Assembly (NCBI GenBank): GCA_016939365.1
Contig: JAFGHD010000025.1
Location: forward strand, 1-56,019
Direction of reading: 5' to 3'
Source: Bacteroidales bacterium
GTDB taxonomy: Bacteria > Bacteroidota > Bacteroidia > Bacteroidales > JAFGHD01
DNA length: 56,019 bases
Shown in pieces: positions 23,810 through 31,650 of this stretch. The notes beneath the pieces were generated by a model. That model worked only from the letters and a program-made list of their open reading frames with translations. It was not told the DNA's origin and searched no databases. Position numbers and translations under genes: made by a program. Positions within the stretch are counted from its first letter, which is position 1; every line of letters begins with the position of its first letter.

Positions 23810-25918
23810 ATGAACAGGTATTTGGGGGTCATTGGATTAGTCATATGGGCTGTTACAGGGGCACATGGCAATTGTCCCTTATCCCCGGACATTGATGGGA
23901 CCAGTCCGAACCCTGATGACCCGATCAGTGTAATGCTTGACAGGGCTGAATCGTATGTCAGGGATGGCAGATATGATTCGGCTTTCTGTGTGGCCCGTCG
24001 GATGAAAGCCATGGAGCGACCAGAAGACAACCAGATTGCTGATATCCACAACCTGTTTATCCTGGGCATCATTAAGGCAGCGCAGTTTCAGTCCGATTCA
24101 GCCAGGATTTTGCTTGAGAAAGGGCTGGATCTTGTCAAAACCATTGAACCTGATTCTTCATTGCAATTGCTTACGATAAAGGGCAGGCTGCTTTTCAGGC
24201 TGGGTTACATGCATATGATCCATTCTGCCTCATATGAGCTGGTGCAGGATTATGTGATCCAGAGCCTGAAAATCGGTGAAAAAATCAAAGACAACAGGCA
24301 TGTATTTGCATGCTACCGGATACTGGCATTTAACCAGCGCCTGGCAGGAAACACAAAAGAAGCGCTGGAATATGCCCATGAGGCACTCCTTCTGACCTCA
24401 GGTGTTTCCGTTGATACATCACAGCTCATTTCCGTGATCAATGAAATCGGAAACAATTACGGAATACTCAAGATGGAAGACAGCATGCGGTACTTTCAGG
24501 AAAAGGCTCTTAAAATGGCTCAGGAAATAAAGGATTCAAATGCCATTAACTATATCGTTCATGATATCGGTCATTACTTTTTGATGGAGGGCCAATATGA
24601 TGCGGCCTTGAATTATCTTTTGGAAGCCCATCAGATCAGTAAAAAGAGAGGTCATTCCCGTGAGGAGGCTGTTTCGTCTTCCAACCTGGGACATTGTTAC
24701 CTGGGTCTTGAAAATCTTCCGATGTCGATATTTTATTTTACATATGCCCTTGATGTGGCTGCAAAAAACAATCTCCGGAGTGAAGAGTTGAACGCACTCG
24801 AAGGACTTGCAGAAGCATTCTGGCGATCAGGGCAAACCCGAAAAGCTTATATTTATCTCCGAAAACACAATATCCTCAGCGATTCTCTTTTTAATTCCGA
24901 GAAATCGAAGCTTCTGGATGAAATCCAGGTGCAGTACAAAACTGAAAAGAAACAGCGGGAAAACGATATTCTGAAGTACGACATCGCCATGAAAGAGCTC
25001 AGCCTCAGGCATGCGAAAAGGACCCGGAATTTCATTATCTGGATATTTGGTACTGTCGTACTTTTTATTGGTTTGATGACCGTTGTCCTGCTGATCAGGA
25101 ATAAGGAGAAAGTCAGGGCGAACCGTTTGCTTGCACAGCAGAATGAAGAGATCATCAGTCAACGTGACCGTCTCAGCCACTTACTGGAGGCTCTCAGGAA
25201 CAATGAAGCGGCACTCCTTGAATCCAATGCAACCAAGGACAAGTTTTTTTCCATCATTGCGCATGATTTGAAAAATCCTGTGGCCGCAATGGCTGGATTG
25301 ACAGATTTCATGTCGGCGCATTTCTCGGGGATGAGTGAGAGCGATCGGATGGCTTTTTTTTCGCGGATCAACGCCTCAGCAGCTAGTCTTTCCCGCCTGG
25401 TGGAGAACCTCCTCCAATGGTCCCGCACACAAAATAATAAAGTAACAATCCATCCGGAAGATTTATCAGTCAGGGATCTGGTGGATTCAGTTACAGGGAC
25501 TTTATCAGCAATGGCCGACAGGAAGCAAATCAGGATTGTCACAGTACCCCCAGGTGCATTGATGGTAAGGTCTGACAGGGACATGGCGGAGTTCATTCTC
25601 CGTAATCTAGTGTCCAATGCCATTAAATTCAGTCATCCGGGAGGGCAGGTATGGATCAGTGCATATTCAAGAGACACCATGGTGATCATCGGTGTCAGGG
25701 ATGAAGGGATGGGAATCACTGAAGAGCAAAGGAGCGTGTTGTTCAAAACAGACAATCCTTTCAGGCAGAGGGGAACGGGAAATGAGGAGGGTACGGGCCT
25801 TGGGCTGGCTATTTCAAAGGAATTCGTTGAGCGAAACGGGGGAGAGATATGGGCAGAAAAGGCAAATGGAAAGGGAAGCGGGTTTTTCTTTTCTTTGCCT
25901 GTAGCAAATAAAGTCTAA
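23810..25918 (+). CDS. TPR-containing membrane sensor histidine kinase
   Basis: This 702-aa kinase has a signal peptide ending in GAHG, then roughly 350 residues of helical TPR-like repeats (residues ~40-395; for example AAFWRSGQTRKAYIYLRKH and GHCYLGLENLPMSIFYFTYAL). One transmembrane segment (about 408-430) and a coiled coil lead to the HisKA domain with phospho-acceptor His485 in IIAHDLKNPV. The HATPase domain has an N-box (NLVSNAIKFS), G1 box (VRDEGMGI) and G2 box (GTGLGLAISKEFV). The TPR part is probably periplasmic. No response regulator is adjacent. It opens a run with an SDR, galK and PPK2, 14 bp before the SDR. Confidence 0.92.
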   Translation: MNRYLGVIGLVIWAVTGAHGNCPLSPDIDGTSPNPDDPISVMLDRAESYVRDGRYDSAFCVARRMKAMERPEDNQIADIHNLFILGIIKAAQFQSDSARILLEKGLDLVKTIEPDSSLQLLTIKGRLLFRLGYMHMIHSASYELVQDYVIQSLKIGEKIKDNRHVFACYRILAFNQRLAGNTKEALEYAHEALLLTSGVSVDTSQLISVINEIGNNYGILKMEDSMRYFQEKALKMAQEIKDSNAINYIVHDIGHYFLMEGQYDAALNYLLEAHQISKKRGHSREEAVSSSNLGHCYLGLENLPMSIFYFTYALDVAAKNNLRSEELNALEGLAEAFWRSGQTRKAYIYLRKHNILSDSLFNSEKSKLLDEIQVQYKTEKKQRENDILKYDIAMKELSLRHAKRTRNFIIWIFGTVVLFIGLMTVVLLIRNKEKVRANRLLAQQNEEIISQRDRLSHLLEALRNNEAALLESNATKDKFFSIIAHDLKNPVAAMAGLTDFMSAHFSGMSESDRMAFFSRINASAASLSRLVENLLQWSRTQNNKVTIHPEDLSVRDLVDSVTGTLSAMADRKQIRIVTVPPGALMVRSDRDMAEFILRNLVSNAIKFSHPGGQVWISAYSRDTMVIIGVRDEGMGITEEQRSVLFKTDNPFRQRGTGNEEGTGLGLAISKEFVERNGGEIWAEKANGKGSGFFFSLPVANKV

Positions 25919-25932
25919 ACCCACAATGCCTG

Positions 25933-26712
25933 ATGATGGAACTGGGTATTAAAGACAAACTTTTCATCGTAACGGGTGCTTCCAGTGGTATGGGGCTTGG
26001 CGTTGTCCGCCACCTCATCGGCGAAGGGGCACGTGTGGTGGCTCTGGCAAGGAACAAAGAAAGATTGTCAGAAGCCGGCCGTCAACTGGGCAGTCTGTTT
26101 GAACCGGTGTGTGGGGATATCACAACACCTGAAACAGCAGAAACCCTTATCTCTCATTTGGACGGCAGAATTCCTTCGGGTATTTTTCTCAATTCAGGAG
26201 GACCTCCGGCAACCCATTTCCTGGAAACCGGGATGGAACAATGGGATGATGCCTACAGATCGGTATTTCGCTGGAAAGTGATTCTTTTAAAGCATTTTCT
26301 TCCCATGATGATCACCCGGCGTTATGGCCGTATCCTGCTCCTGGAGAGTGTTTCGGTGAAGCAACCTGTAAAGGGCCTGATACTCAGCAATTCCTTCCGC
26401 TCTGCAGTTGCGGGTCTGGTGAAGACCATATCCAATGAAACGGCTCAATATGGTGTCACGATCAATATTCTTGCTCCGGGATATCATGATACCCCTGCTG
26501 TGAAAAGGGTTTTTAAAAAAACATCCGCAGAAAAAGGAATTACGGCAGATCAAGCAAGGCAGCAAGCGATATCAGGAATACCTGTGGGAAGGATGGGCAC
26601 CAGTGATGAAATAGGTGCCATGGCTGCATGGCTGTTGTCTGTCCATTCGGGATATATTACAGGTCAGGTGATCAGTGCAGACGGAGGTCTGGTACGTTCT
26701 ACCTTTGGATGA
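25933..26712 (+). CDS. Short-chain dehydrogenase/reductase lacking the usual YxxxK
   Basis: A Rossmann-fold SDR (259 aa; ATGs at 25933 and 25936) with the cofactor motif TGASSGMGLG near residues 13-22 and the C-terminal block GTSDEIGAMAAWLLS...YITGQVISADGG. The catalytic region reads LLESVSVKQPVKGLILSNSFRSAVAG. Where classical SDRs have YxxxK, this has SxxxR, so both Tyr and Lys are replaced. The serine of the tetrad (LLESVS) is present. I recall an SDR branch with SNS-x-R at this place, so the enzyme may be functional with different chemistry, but the substrate is unknown. It lies between the kinase (14 bp) and galK (1 bp), so is probably co-translated. Confidence 0.85.
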   Translation: MMELGIKDKLFIVTGASSGMGLGVVRHLIGEGARVVALARNKERLSEAGRQLGSLFEPVCGDITTPETAETLISHLDGRIPSGIFLNSGGPPATHFLETGMEQWDDAYRSVFRWKVILLKHFLPMMITRRYGRILLLESVSVKQPVKGLILSNSFRSAVAGLVKTISNETAQYGVTINILAPGYHDTPAVKRVFKKTSAEKGITADQARQQAISGIPVGRMGTSDEIGAMAAWLLSVHSGYITGQVISADGGLVRSTFG

Positions 26713-26713
26713 T

Positions 26714-27895
26714 ATGGATACTCTGGAACTCATCAATGGATTCAGAAAATTCTTCGGGGAGGGTGGCCAGCCCTGCCATCTCTATTTTGCACCGGGCAGG
26801 GTGAATCTTATCGGCGAACATACCGATTACAACGGTGGTTATGTCCTTCCGGTATCCATTCATCTGGGTACATATCTGGCGGTAAGGATATCAGGACGTG
26901 ATGAATTTGCCTTGCGGTCACTTCAGTTCAAAGATGGTGGAGCATTGACCAGGCCAGGTATTCGTAACAAAACCATAAGTGGGTGGATGACCTACCCAGC
27001 CGGTATATTGAATGAATTTTTTGACTGCGGGGTGGATATCCCGGGCATAGAAATGCTTTTCGGTGGAAATATCCCGTTGGGATCCGGCCTGTCGTCATCG
27101 GCATCCATCGAGATGGTCACTGCCTTTGCATTGAATGAACTGCTGGGATTGAAATGGCCGGCGACAAAGCTCATCATGCTGGCCCAGCATGCCGAAAACC
27201 ATTATGTCGGAATGAATTGCGGCATCATGGATCAGTTTGCCGTGGCAATGGGTAGCCCGGAACGCGCCATTTTCCTGAATTGCAGCACACTTGAATATGA
27301 GTCTGTTCCGGCGGATATGGGAGATGCTGTCCTGATTGTGACCGATTCCCGCAAAAGCCGTAGCCTCACACAATCGGCATACAACGCCAGGCGGTCAGAA
27401 TGTGAAAACGCACTTATGCATCTGAGGAAAGGAAAACCAGCAGACAACCTGTCCGGTTATACCACCGTGGAGTTTGAACGTTTAAAGCATTTGATCCCGA
27501 ACGAGACACTTTTGAGGAGGGCGAGGCATGTGATTACCGAAAACGACCGGGTGTTCAGGTGCGTGGAGGCGCTTCGCAACGGATCGCAGAACCGGTTTGG
27601 AGAACTGATGTATGAATCCCATGTGTCATTGAGGGATGATTATGAAGTTTCCTGCGATGAGCTCGACATATTGGTGGAGGAGTCGATGGATTGCCCGGGA
27701 GTATTCGGATCCCGGATGACGGGTGCCGGGTTTGGAGGATGCACTGTGACCCTTGTCATGAGGGATCAGGCACCCGCTTTCATGACAAAACTCAGGAATC
27801 ACTATTTTCGTCGTGCCGGGTTGGAACCGGGATTTTATCCGGTTGATTCTTCCCGGAGGCTGGAAAAACTTGCTGTTGTACCTTCCTGCAGATGA
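26714..27895 (+). CDS. galK: Galactokinase
   Basis: GalK phosphorylates alpha-D-galactose to galactose 1-phosphate in the Leloir pathway. It has the galactokinase signature PGRVNLIGEHTDYNGGYVLP at residues 27-46, the GHMP ATP-binding loop PLGSGLSSSA at 121-130 and the third GHMP motif GAGFGGCTVTLV. The ATG at 26714 is used; the frame extends to a GTG at 26675 inside the SDR gene. It begins one base after the SDR stop and is followed 31 bp later by PPK2. A mutarotase lipoprotein gene lies convergent downstream; galT and galE are not in the window. Confidence 0.95.
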   Translation: MDTLELINGFRKFFGEGGQPCHLYFAPGRVNLIGEHTDYNGGYVLPVSIHLGTYLAVRISGRDEFALRSLQFKDGGALTRPGIRNKTISGWMTYPAGILNEFFDCGVDIPGIEMLFGGNIPLGSGLSSSASIEMVTAFALNELLGLKWPATKLIMLAQHAENHYVGMNCGIMDQFAVAMGSPERAIFLNCSTLEYESVPADMGDAVLIVTDSRKSRSLTQSAYNARRSECENALMHLRKGKPADNLSGYTTVEFERLKHLIPNETLLRRARHVITENDRVFRCVEALRNGSQNRFGELMYESHVSLRDDYEVSCDELDILVEESMDCPGVFGSRMTGAGFGGCTVTLVMRDQAPAFMTKLRNHYFRRAGLEPGFYPVDSSRRLEKLAVVPSCR

Positions 27896-27926
27896 TGGGT
27901 GCAAAGTATCATTTATTTACAAGTTC

Positions 27927-28718
27927 ATGCAGCAAAAGGACCCAAAACTATCGGACAAGGTATATGAAAAGGAGCTGATCCGGCTTCAGCTCGAACTGGT
28001 GAAGTTACAGGAATGGATTCGTGAGAAAGGGCTCAGGGTGGTTGTGATCTTCGAAGGCCGGGATGCAGCCGGAAAGGGAGGAACCATCAAGAGGATTACC
28101 GAGAAACTCAATCCGCGTGTCTGCCGGATCGTAGCTCTGACAAAACCCACCGAGAGGGAACGGACTCAGTGGTATTTCCAGAGATATGTGGCACACCTCC
28201 CGGCCCAGGGTGAAATGGTGCTGCTCGACAGGAGCTGGTATAACAGAGCCGTGGTGGAGCGTGTAATGGGCTTTTGCACTGAAAACGAATACTGGGAGTT
28301 TCTCAGATCATGTCCCAATTTTGAACGCATGCTGATCCGCTCGGGCATCATCCTGCTCAAGTATTGGTTCTCTGTCAGCGATAAGGAGCAGGAACGCAGG
28401 TTCATGGCCAGGATCAATGATCCTACCAAACGTTGGAAATTCAGTGATGTTGACCTGAAATCCTTCGAATTGTGGACCGAGTATTCGAAAGCCAAGGATG
28501 AGATGTTTGCCTATACCGATACCAAACAATCACCCTGGTATGTAGTCAGGGCAGACGACAAAAAAAAGGCCCGGCTGAACTGTATCCATCATATGCTCAG
28601 TATGATCCCATACGAATACATCCCTCCCGACCCCCTCGAATTGCCGAAGAGAAGAAACTCCGTGGGATATATCAGGCCGCCGATCAATGAGCAGACTTTT
28701 GTGCCTGAAGTATATTGA
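27927..28718 (+). CDS. ppk2: Polyphosphate kinase 2 (PPK2) family
   Basis: PPK2 transfers phosphate between polyphosphate and nucleoside phosphates. The ATG at 27927 gives 263 aa, the usual single-domain length; the upstream frame overlaps galK and is not needed. Motifs: Walker A EGRDAAGKGG at residues 43-52, Walker B LLDRSWYNRAVVERVMGF at ~99-116, and NDPTKRWKFSDVD with SPWYVVRADDKKKARLN in the lid and base-binding region. All hallmark residues are present. It may recycle ATP for GalK, given the shared transcript, but that is inference. Confidence 0.92.
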   Translation: MQQKDPKLSDKVYEKELIRLQLELVKLQEWIREKGLRVVVIFEGRDAAGKGGTIKRITEKLNPRVCRIVALTKPTERERTQWYFQRYVAHLPAQGEMVLLDRSWYNRAVVERVMGFCTENEYWEFLRSCPNFERMLIRSGIILLKYWFSVSDKEQERRFMARINDPTKRWKFSDVDLKSFELWTEYSKAKDEMFAYTDTKQSPWYVVRADDKKKARLNCIHHMLSMIPYEYIPPDPLELPKRRNSVGYIRPPINEQTFVPEVY

Positions 28719-28738
28719 TCCGCCCGGTCAGAAGGCGA

Positions 28739-29899
28739 TCACTTTTTTTCAGCGCTGAACTTATAAATGACCGTGTGGTGATACCTTTCGCCGGGTCGGA
28801 GGATGGTATCCGGAAAGCCCTTCTGGTTGGGTGAGTCGGGGAAATGTTGGGTCTCCAGACAAAGACCCCCATGTTGCCTGTAAACGATACCCCTTTTGCC
28901 TGTGATACTTCCGTCAAGGAAATTTCCTGAATAAAACTGCAGCCCCGGCTGGTCCGTGATCACTTCCATCACCCGGCCTGACAACGGATCTTTCAGGGTC
29001 GCTACCTTCCTCAAGTCATCTGGACGGTTAAGCACCCAGTTATGGTCGTAGCCTCCCTGAACATTGCCAATTCTGGCTCCGATGGAGGTCATTTCCCTGA
29101 AATCCCAAGGCGTACCATCTACTCCACTGATCTTACCGGTGGGAATGAGCCCGGAGTCTACAGGTGTGAAACAATCCGCATCGATCTGGAGGAGGTGATC
29201 CAGTATGCCACGGCCCGGATCTGCGGAAAGGTTGAAATAGCCATGATGACTCAGGTTGACCGGTGTCGGCTTATCGGTTACGGCGCTGAATTGAATCATC
29301 AGCTCGTTGGTGGGAGTTAGTGAATAGGTCACTGTAATATCCAGGTTTCCCGGGTATCCCTCTTCACCGTCAGGGGAAAAGTAATGGAGAACAAGAACGG
29401 CAGTATCGCCTGAAAGATGCGCCTTCGCATCCCAAACTTTTTTATCCAGGCCCCCAACCCCCCCATGAAGGTGGTTTTCGCCGTTGTTTTTGCCCAGAGT
29501 GTAGACTGAATCTCCCAGGCAGAATTTTCCCTGCCTGATCCGGTTGGCATACCTCCCTACAATTGCACCGAAATAGGGTGATTCCTTCAGGTATTGCTCA
29601 AGTCGTTCATAGCCGAGGACGACATCGCCGGTATCCCCGTGTGCATCAGGAACTTTCAGGGCAGTGACAATACCCCCGTAGTTGGTAATGCTCGCTGTCA
29701 TGCCTGATGGACTCTTCATGGTAAACAGATCGATCTGCTTTCCGTGTACCTTCCCGAAATGTTTTTTCATGATGGTAGGTTTTACTGTTTTGACAGGGAT
29801 ATCCCTGTGGCAACCGCAAAATACGGTACCATACAGCAGGGTTAGATACGCAAGGGCGAACAATGCCTGCCGGTCGGTTCTAAACAGTTTTTTCATCAT
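28739..29899 (-). CDS. galM: Aldose 1-epimerase (galactose mutarotase) lipoprotein
   Basis: GalM interconverts alpha and beta anomers of galactose and other aldoses. The 386-aa protein has a hydrophobic leader ending CGC (Cys30 the likely lipidated residue), so it is probably an outer-face periplasmic lipoprotein. Motifs: YANRIRQGKF, NHLHGG, LSHHGYFNL with the catalytic His pair, and the catalytic Glu in LETQHFPDSPNQ. It converges on the galK-PPK2 operon with a 20-bp gap. Its start overlaps the preceding gene's stop by 4 bp, so they are translationally coupled. Confidence 0.93.
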   Translation of the reverse strand: MMKKLFRTDRQALFALAYLTLLYGTVFCGCHRDIPVKTVKPTIMKKHFGKVHGKQIDLFTMKSPSGMTASITNYGGIVTALKVPDAHGDTGDVVLGYERLEQYLKESPYFGAIVGRYANRIRQGKFCLGDSVYTLGKNNGENHLHGGVGGLDKKVWDAKAHLSGDTAVLVLHYFSPDGEEGYPGNLDITVTYSLTPTNELMIQFSAVTDKPTPVNLSHHGYFNLSADPGRGILDHLLQIDADCFTPVDSGLIPTGKISGVDGTPWDFREMTSIGARIGNVQGGYDHNWVLNRPDDLRKVATLKDPLSGRVMEVITDQPGLQFYSGNFLDGSITGKRGIVYRQHGGLCLETQHFPDSPNQKGFPDTILRPGERYHHTVIYKFSAEKK

Positions 29900-30744
29900 G
29901 GTATTTGGGCGTTTTTCCCTCCCTGCCCTGAATTTGCCGACTGGAAGTGTTTTGATACCTGCTCAGTGAAGATCCGGGCAACAGAGGCCGACATCGGGTG
30001 ATGGAATGCCATCCGTTCGGGATGCCACTGCACCGCAAGGAGGAAAGGTTTATCCGTTCCGGATTTCCATGTAATGGCTTCGATCAGATGATCCCGGGTG
30101 TGGGCGAGGCTCATGAGGGGAGGGGCCAGATCCCTGATCCCCTGGTGGTGGTTTGTGTTGACCTCCAAAGTATCTCCCGCACGGGTACCGAAGAAATTCA
30201 TCGTTCCTTCCATGATCAGTGGATGGTAACAATCGTAGGTCTCCGGTATTCTATGAGTCTCGGGTGAGTTCATCTGAGCGGGAATATCAGCATAAAGGGA
30301 GCCGCCAAGGGCTACATTGATCAGCTGCAATCCCCTGCAGATGCCCAGTACCGGCATGCCGAGGTTCAGCGCTTTTTCAAGCAGTGCGAACTCCAGGGTA
30401 TCTCTCCAGGGTACCACCTCACAATAACCAGTATCACTGCCTCTTCCGTAAAATGCAGGATGGAGGTCGGCACCGCCTGTAAGCAGCAGCCCGCTGCATC
30501 TCTCAAGCAACAAGAGTGCGGAATCCAGACCGTGCCCCGACATCTCGATGAATCTTACTGAGGTATCGGCACTGCGTATCCATGAATAGTAATACATGTA
30601 CTTGTCATGCGGCTGTCCCACGGAGACAGCCATACAGTGTTGCCTGCGGGGCTGTCCGGTTTGGCAGGAAGCCAACTGAAACAGAATCCCCATCCATATC
30701 AGGGCTGAAATGCGGGGACAACGGCGATCCGGGGGAGGGTACAT
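29896..30744 (-). CDS. Exported class-I glutamine-amidotransferase-like hydrolase (PuuD/gamma-glutamyl hydrolase type)
   Basis: This 282-aa protein has the fold pattern of gamma-glutamyl-GABA hydrolases: LLLTGGADLHPAFYG, nucleophile Cys in GICRGLQLINVALGGSLYADI, an NTNHHQGI strand and His/Glu in QWHPERM. It starts with a signal-like segment and lipobox QLASC (Cys27), so it is predicted to be a periplasmic lipoprotein, whereas PuuD is cytoplasmic. It probably hydrolyses gamma-glutamyl amides or peptides outside the cytoplasm. It sits 3 bp after the membrane protein gene and overlaps galM by 4 bp. Confidence 0.85.
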   Translation of the reverse strand: MYPPPDRRCPRISALIWMGILFQLASCQTGQPRRQHCMAVSVGQPHDKYMYYYSWIRSADTSVRFIEMSGHGLDSALLLLERCSGLLLTGGADLHPAFYGRGSDTGYCEVVPWRDTLEFALLEKALNLGMPVLGICRGLQLINVALGGSLYADIPAQMNSPETHRIPETYDCYHPLIMEGTMNFFGTRAGDTLEVNTNHHQGIRDLAPPLMSLAHTRDHLIEAITWKSGTDKPFLLAVQWHPERMAFHHPMSASVARIFTEQVSKHFQSANSGQGGKNAQIP

Positions 30745-30747
30745 GGC

Positions 30748-31359
30748 TCAGGGATGAGTGATGATTTGTGCATTGCGGTAAACAAGGAAAACGGTCGTGG
30801 AGACAACGATCAGTATTACGGATATAATATAAAGTATCACAGAGATGCTGAAATGAGGAATCAGGAGAAATCCTGCGGCAAATGTACCCAGAATGCTTCC
30901 TGCGGTTGATAAGGCATAGAGGGTGCCCACCGTGGAACCGCTTCTCTCAGGGTCTCTCAGTCTCAGACGGGCAGCAAAAGGGGAAACCATCCCCAAAAGC
31001 ATGCCGGGCAGGAAAAAGAGCAGCAGCGAGGACCAGACTGCTATCCATTCCACACTCAGGGCCTTTCCGGTCATCCAATCCATCAATCCTTTACGCAGAA
31101 CCGTGGTGATGGCCATGAGCACCCCGGCAATGAAAATGATCATCGCCAGGATATCGAACCTGGGAAGCCGGTCGGCAAGCCTCCCGCCAAGGAAATATCC
31201 CAGACTCAGACTGGCAAGTATGACCCCGATGATGGAGGACCAGACAAACAGGGATGTCCCCACATACGGCCCCAGCATGCGCGACCCCATTATCTCGAAG
31301 GCCATGACGACCGCACCGCAGAAAAAAACCGTTATCTCCAGTAAAAAACCTCTCACCAT
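30748..31359 (-). CDS. Membrane protein like the transporter half of fused MFS/spermidine synthases
   Basis: The 203-aa protein has six or so hydrophobic segments and phrases typical of the N-terminal membrane part of the fused MFS/spermidine synthase family (AFEIMGSRMLGPYVGTSLFVWSSIIGVILASLSLGYFLGGRLADR; LGMVSPFAARL; GTLYALSTAGSILGTFAAGF). The aminopropyltransferase domain that normally follows is absent; the frame has its own stop and a different gene begins 3 bp later. No frameshift was seen. It may export or pass a small solute; substrate unknown. It is the first gene of the operon with the amidohydrolase and galM and has a consensus promoter. Confidence 0.8.
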   Translation of the reverse strand: MVRGFLLEITVFFCGAVVMAFEIMGSRMLGPYVGTSLFVWSSIIGVILASLSLGYFLGGRLADRLPRFDILAMIIFIAGVLMAITTVLRKGLMDWMTGKALSVEWIAVWSSLLLFFLPGMLLGMVSPFAARLRLRDPERSGSTVGTLYALSTAGSILGTFAAGFLLIPHFSISVILYIISVILIVVSTTVFLVYRNAQIITHP

Positions 31360-31376
31360 TGTTCTGTCTCAACTCA

Positions 31377-31407
31377 CAAAGATAATCCGGTTGGAGATAT
31401 CCGGCAA
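31377..31407 (-). promoter_or_regulatory. Promoter of the membrane protein - amidohydrolase - galM operon
   Basis: The minus strand has TTG (31407-31405), a 20-nt spacer and TATCTTTG (31384-31377), a full match to the Bacteroidota pattern. The leader to the ATG at 31359 is about 11 nt. Confidence 0.6.
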
Positions 31408-31650
31408 CAGAAACTCCGTTGCCCCCATCTTGTATACTCATGGATCCTGGAAAGTGCATCCTTGCATCCCCAACGGAAGGGGTGGAGTTCCGTATTATAC
31501 AACCTCAGGAAATTGGTATTTTTACTCCGTTGAAAACAGACCGTTGGAGTCCATCAGGGTATTCCCTGCCATGAACGGAAGGGATGATCTGTGGGGATTT
31601 GGAAGAGCCCTGCGGCCAGGTGCCTCCAGTATTCATTCACTACCTTGGAT

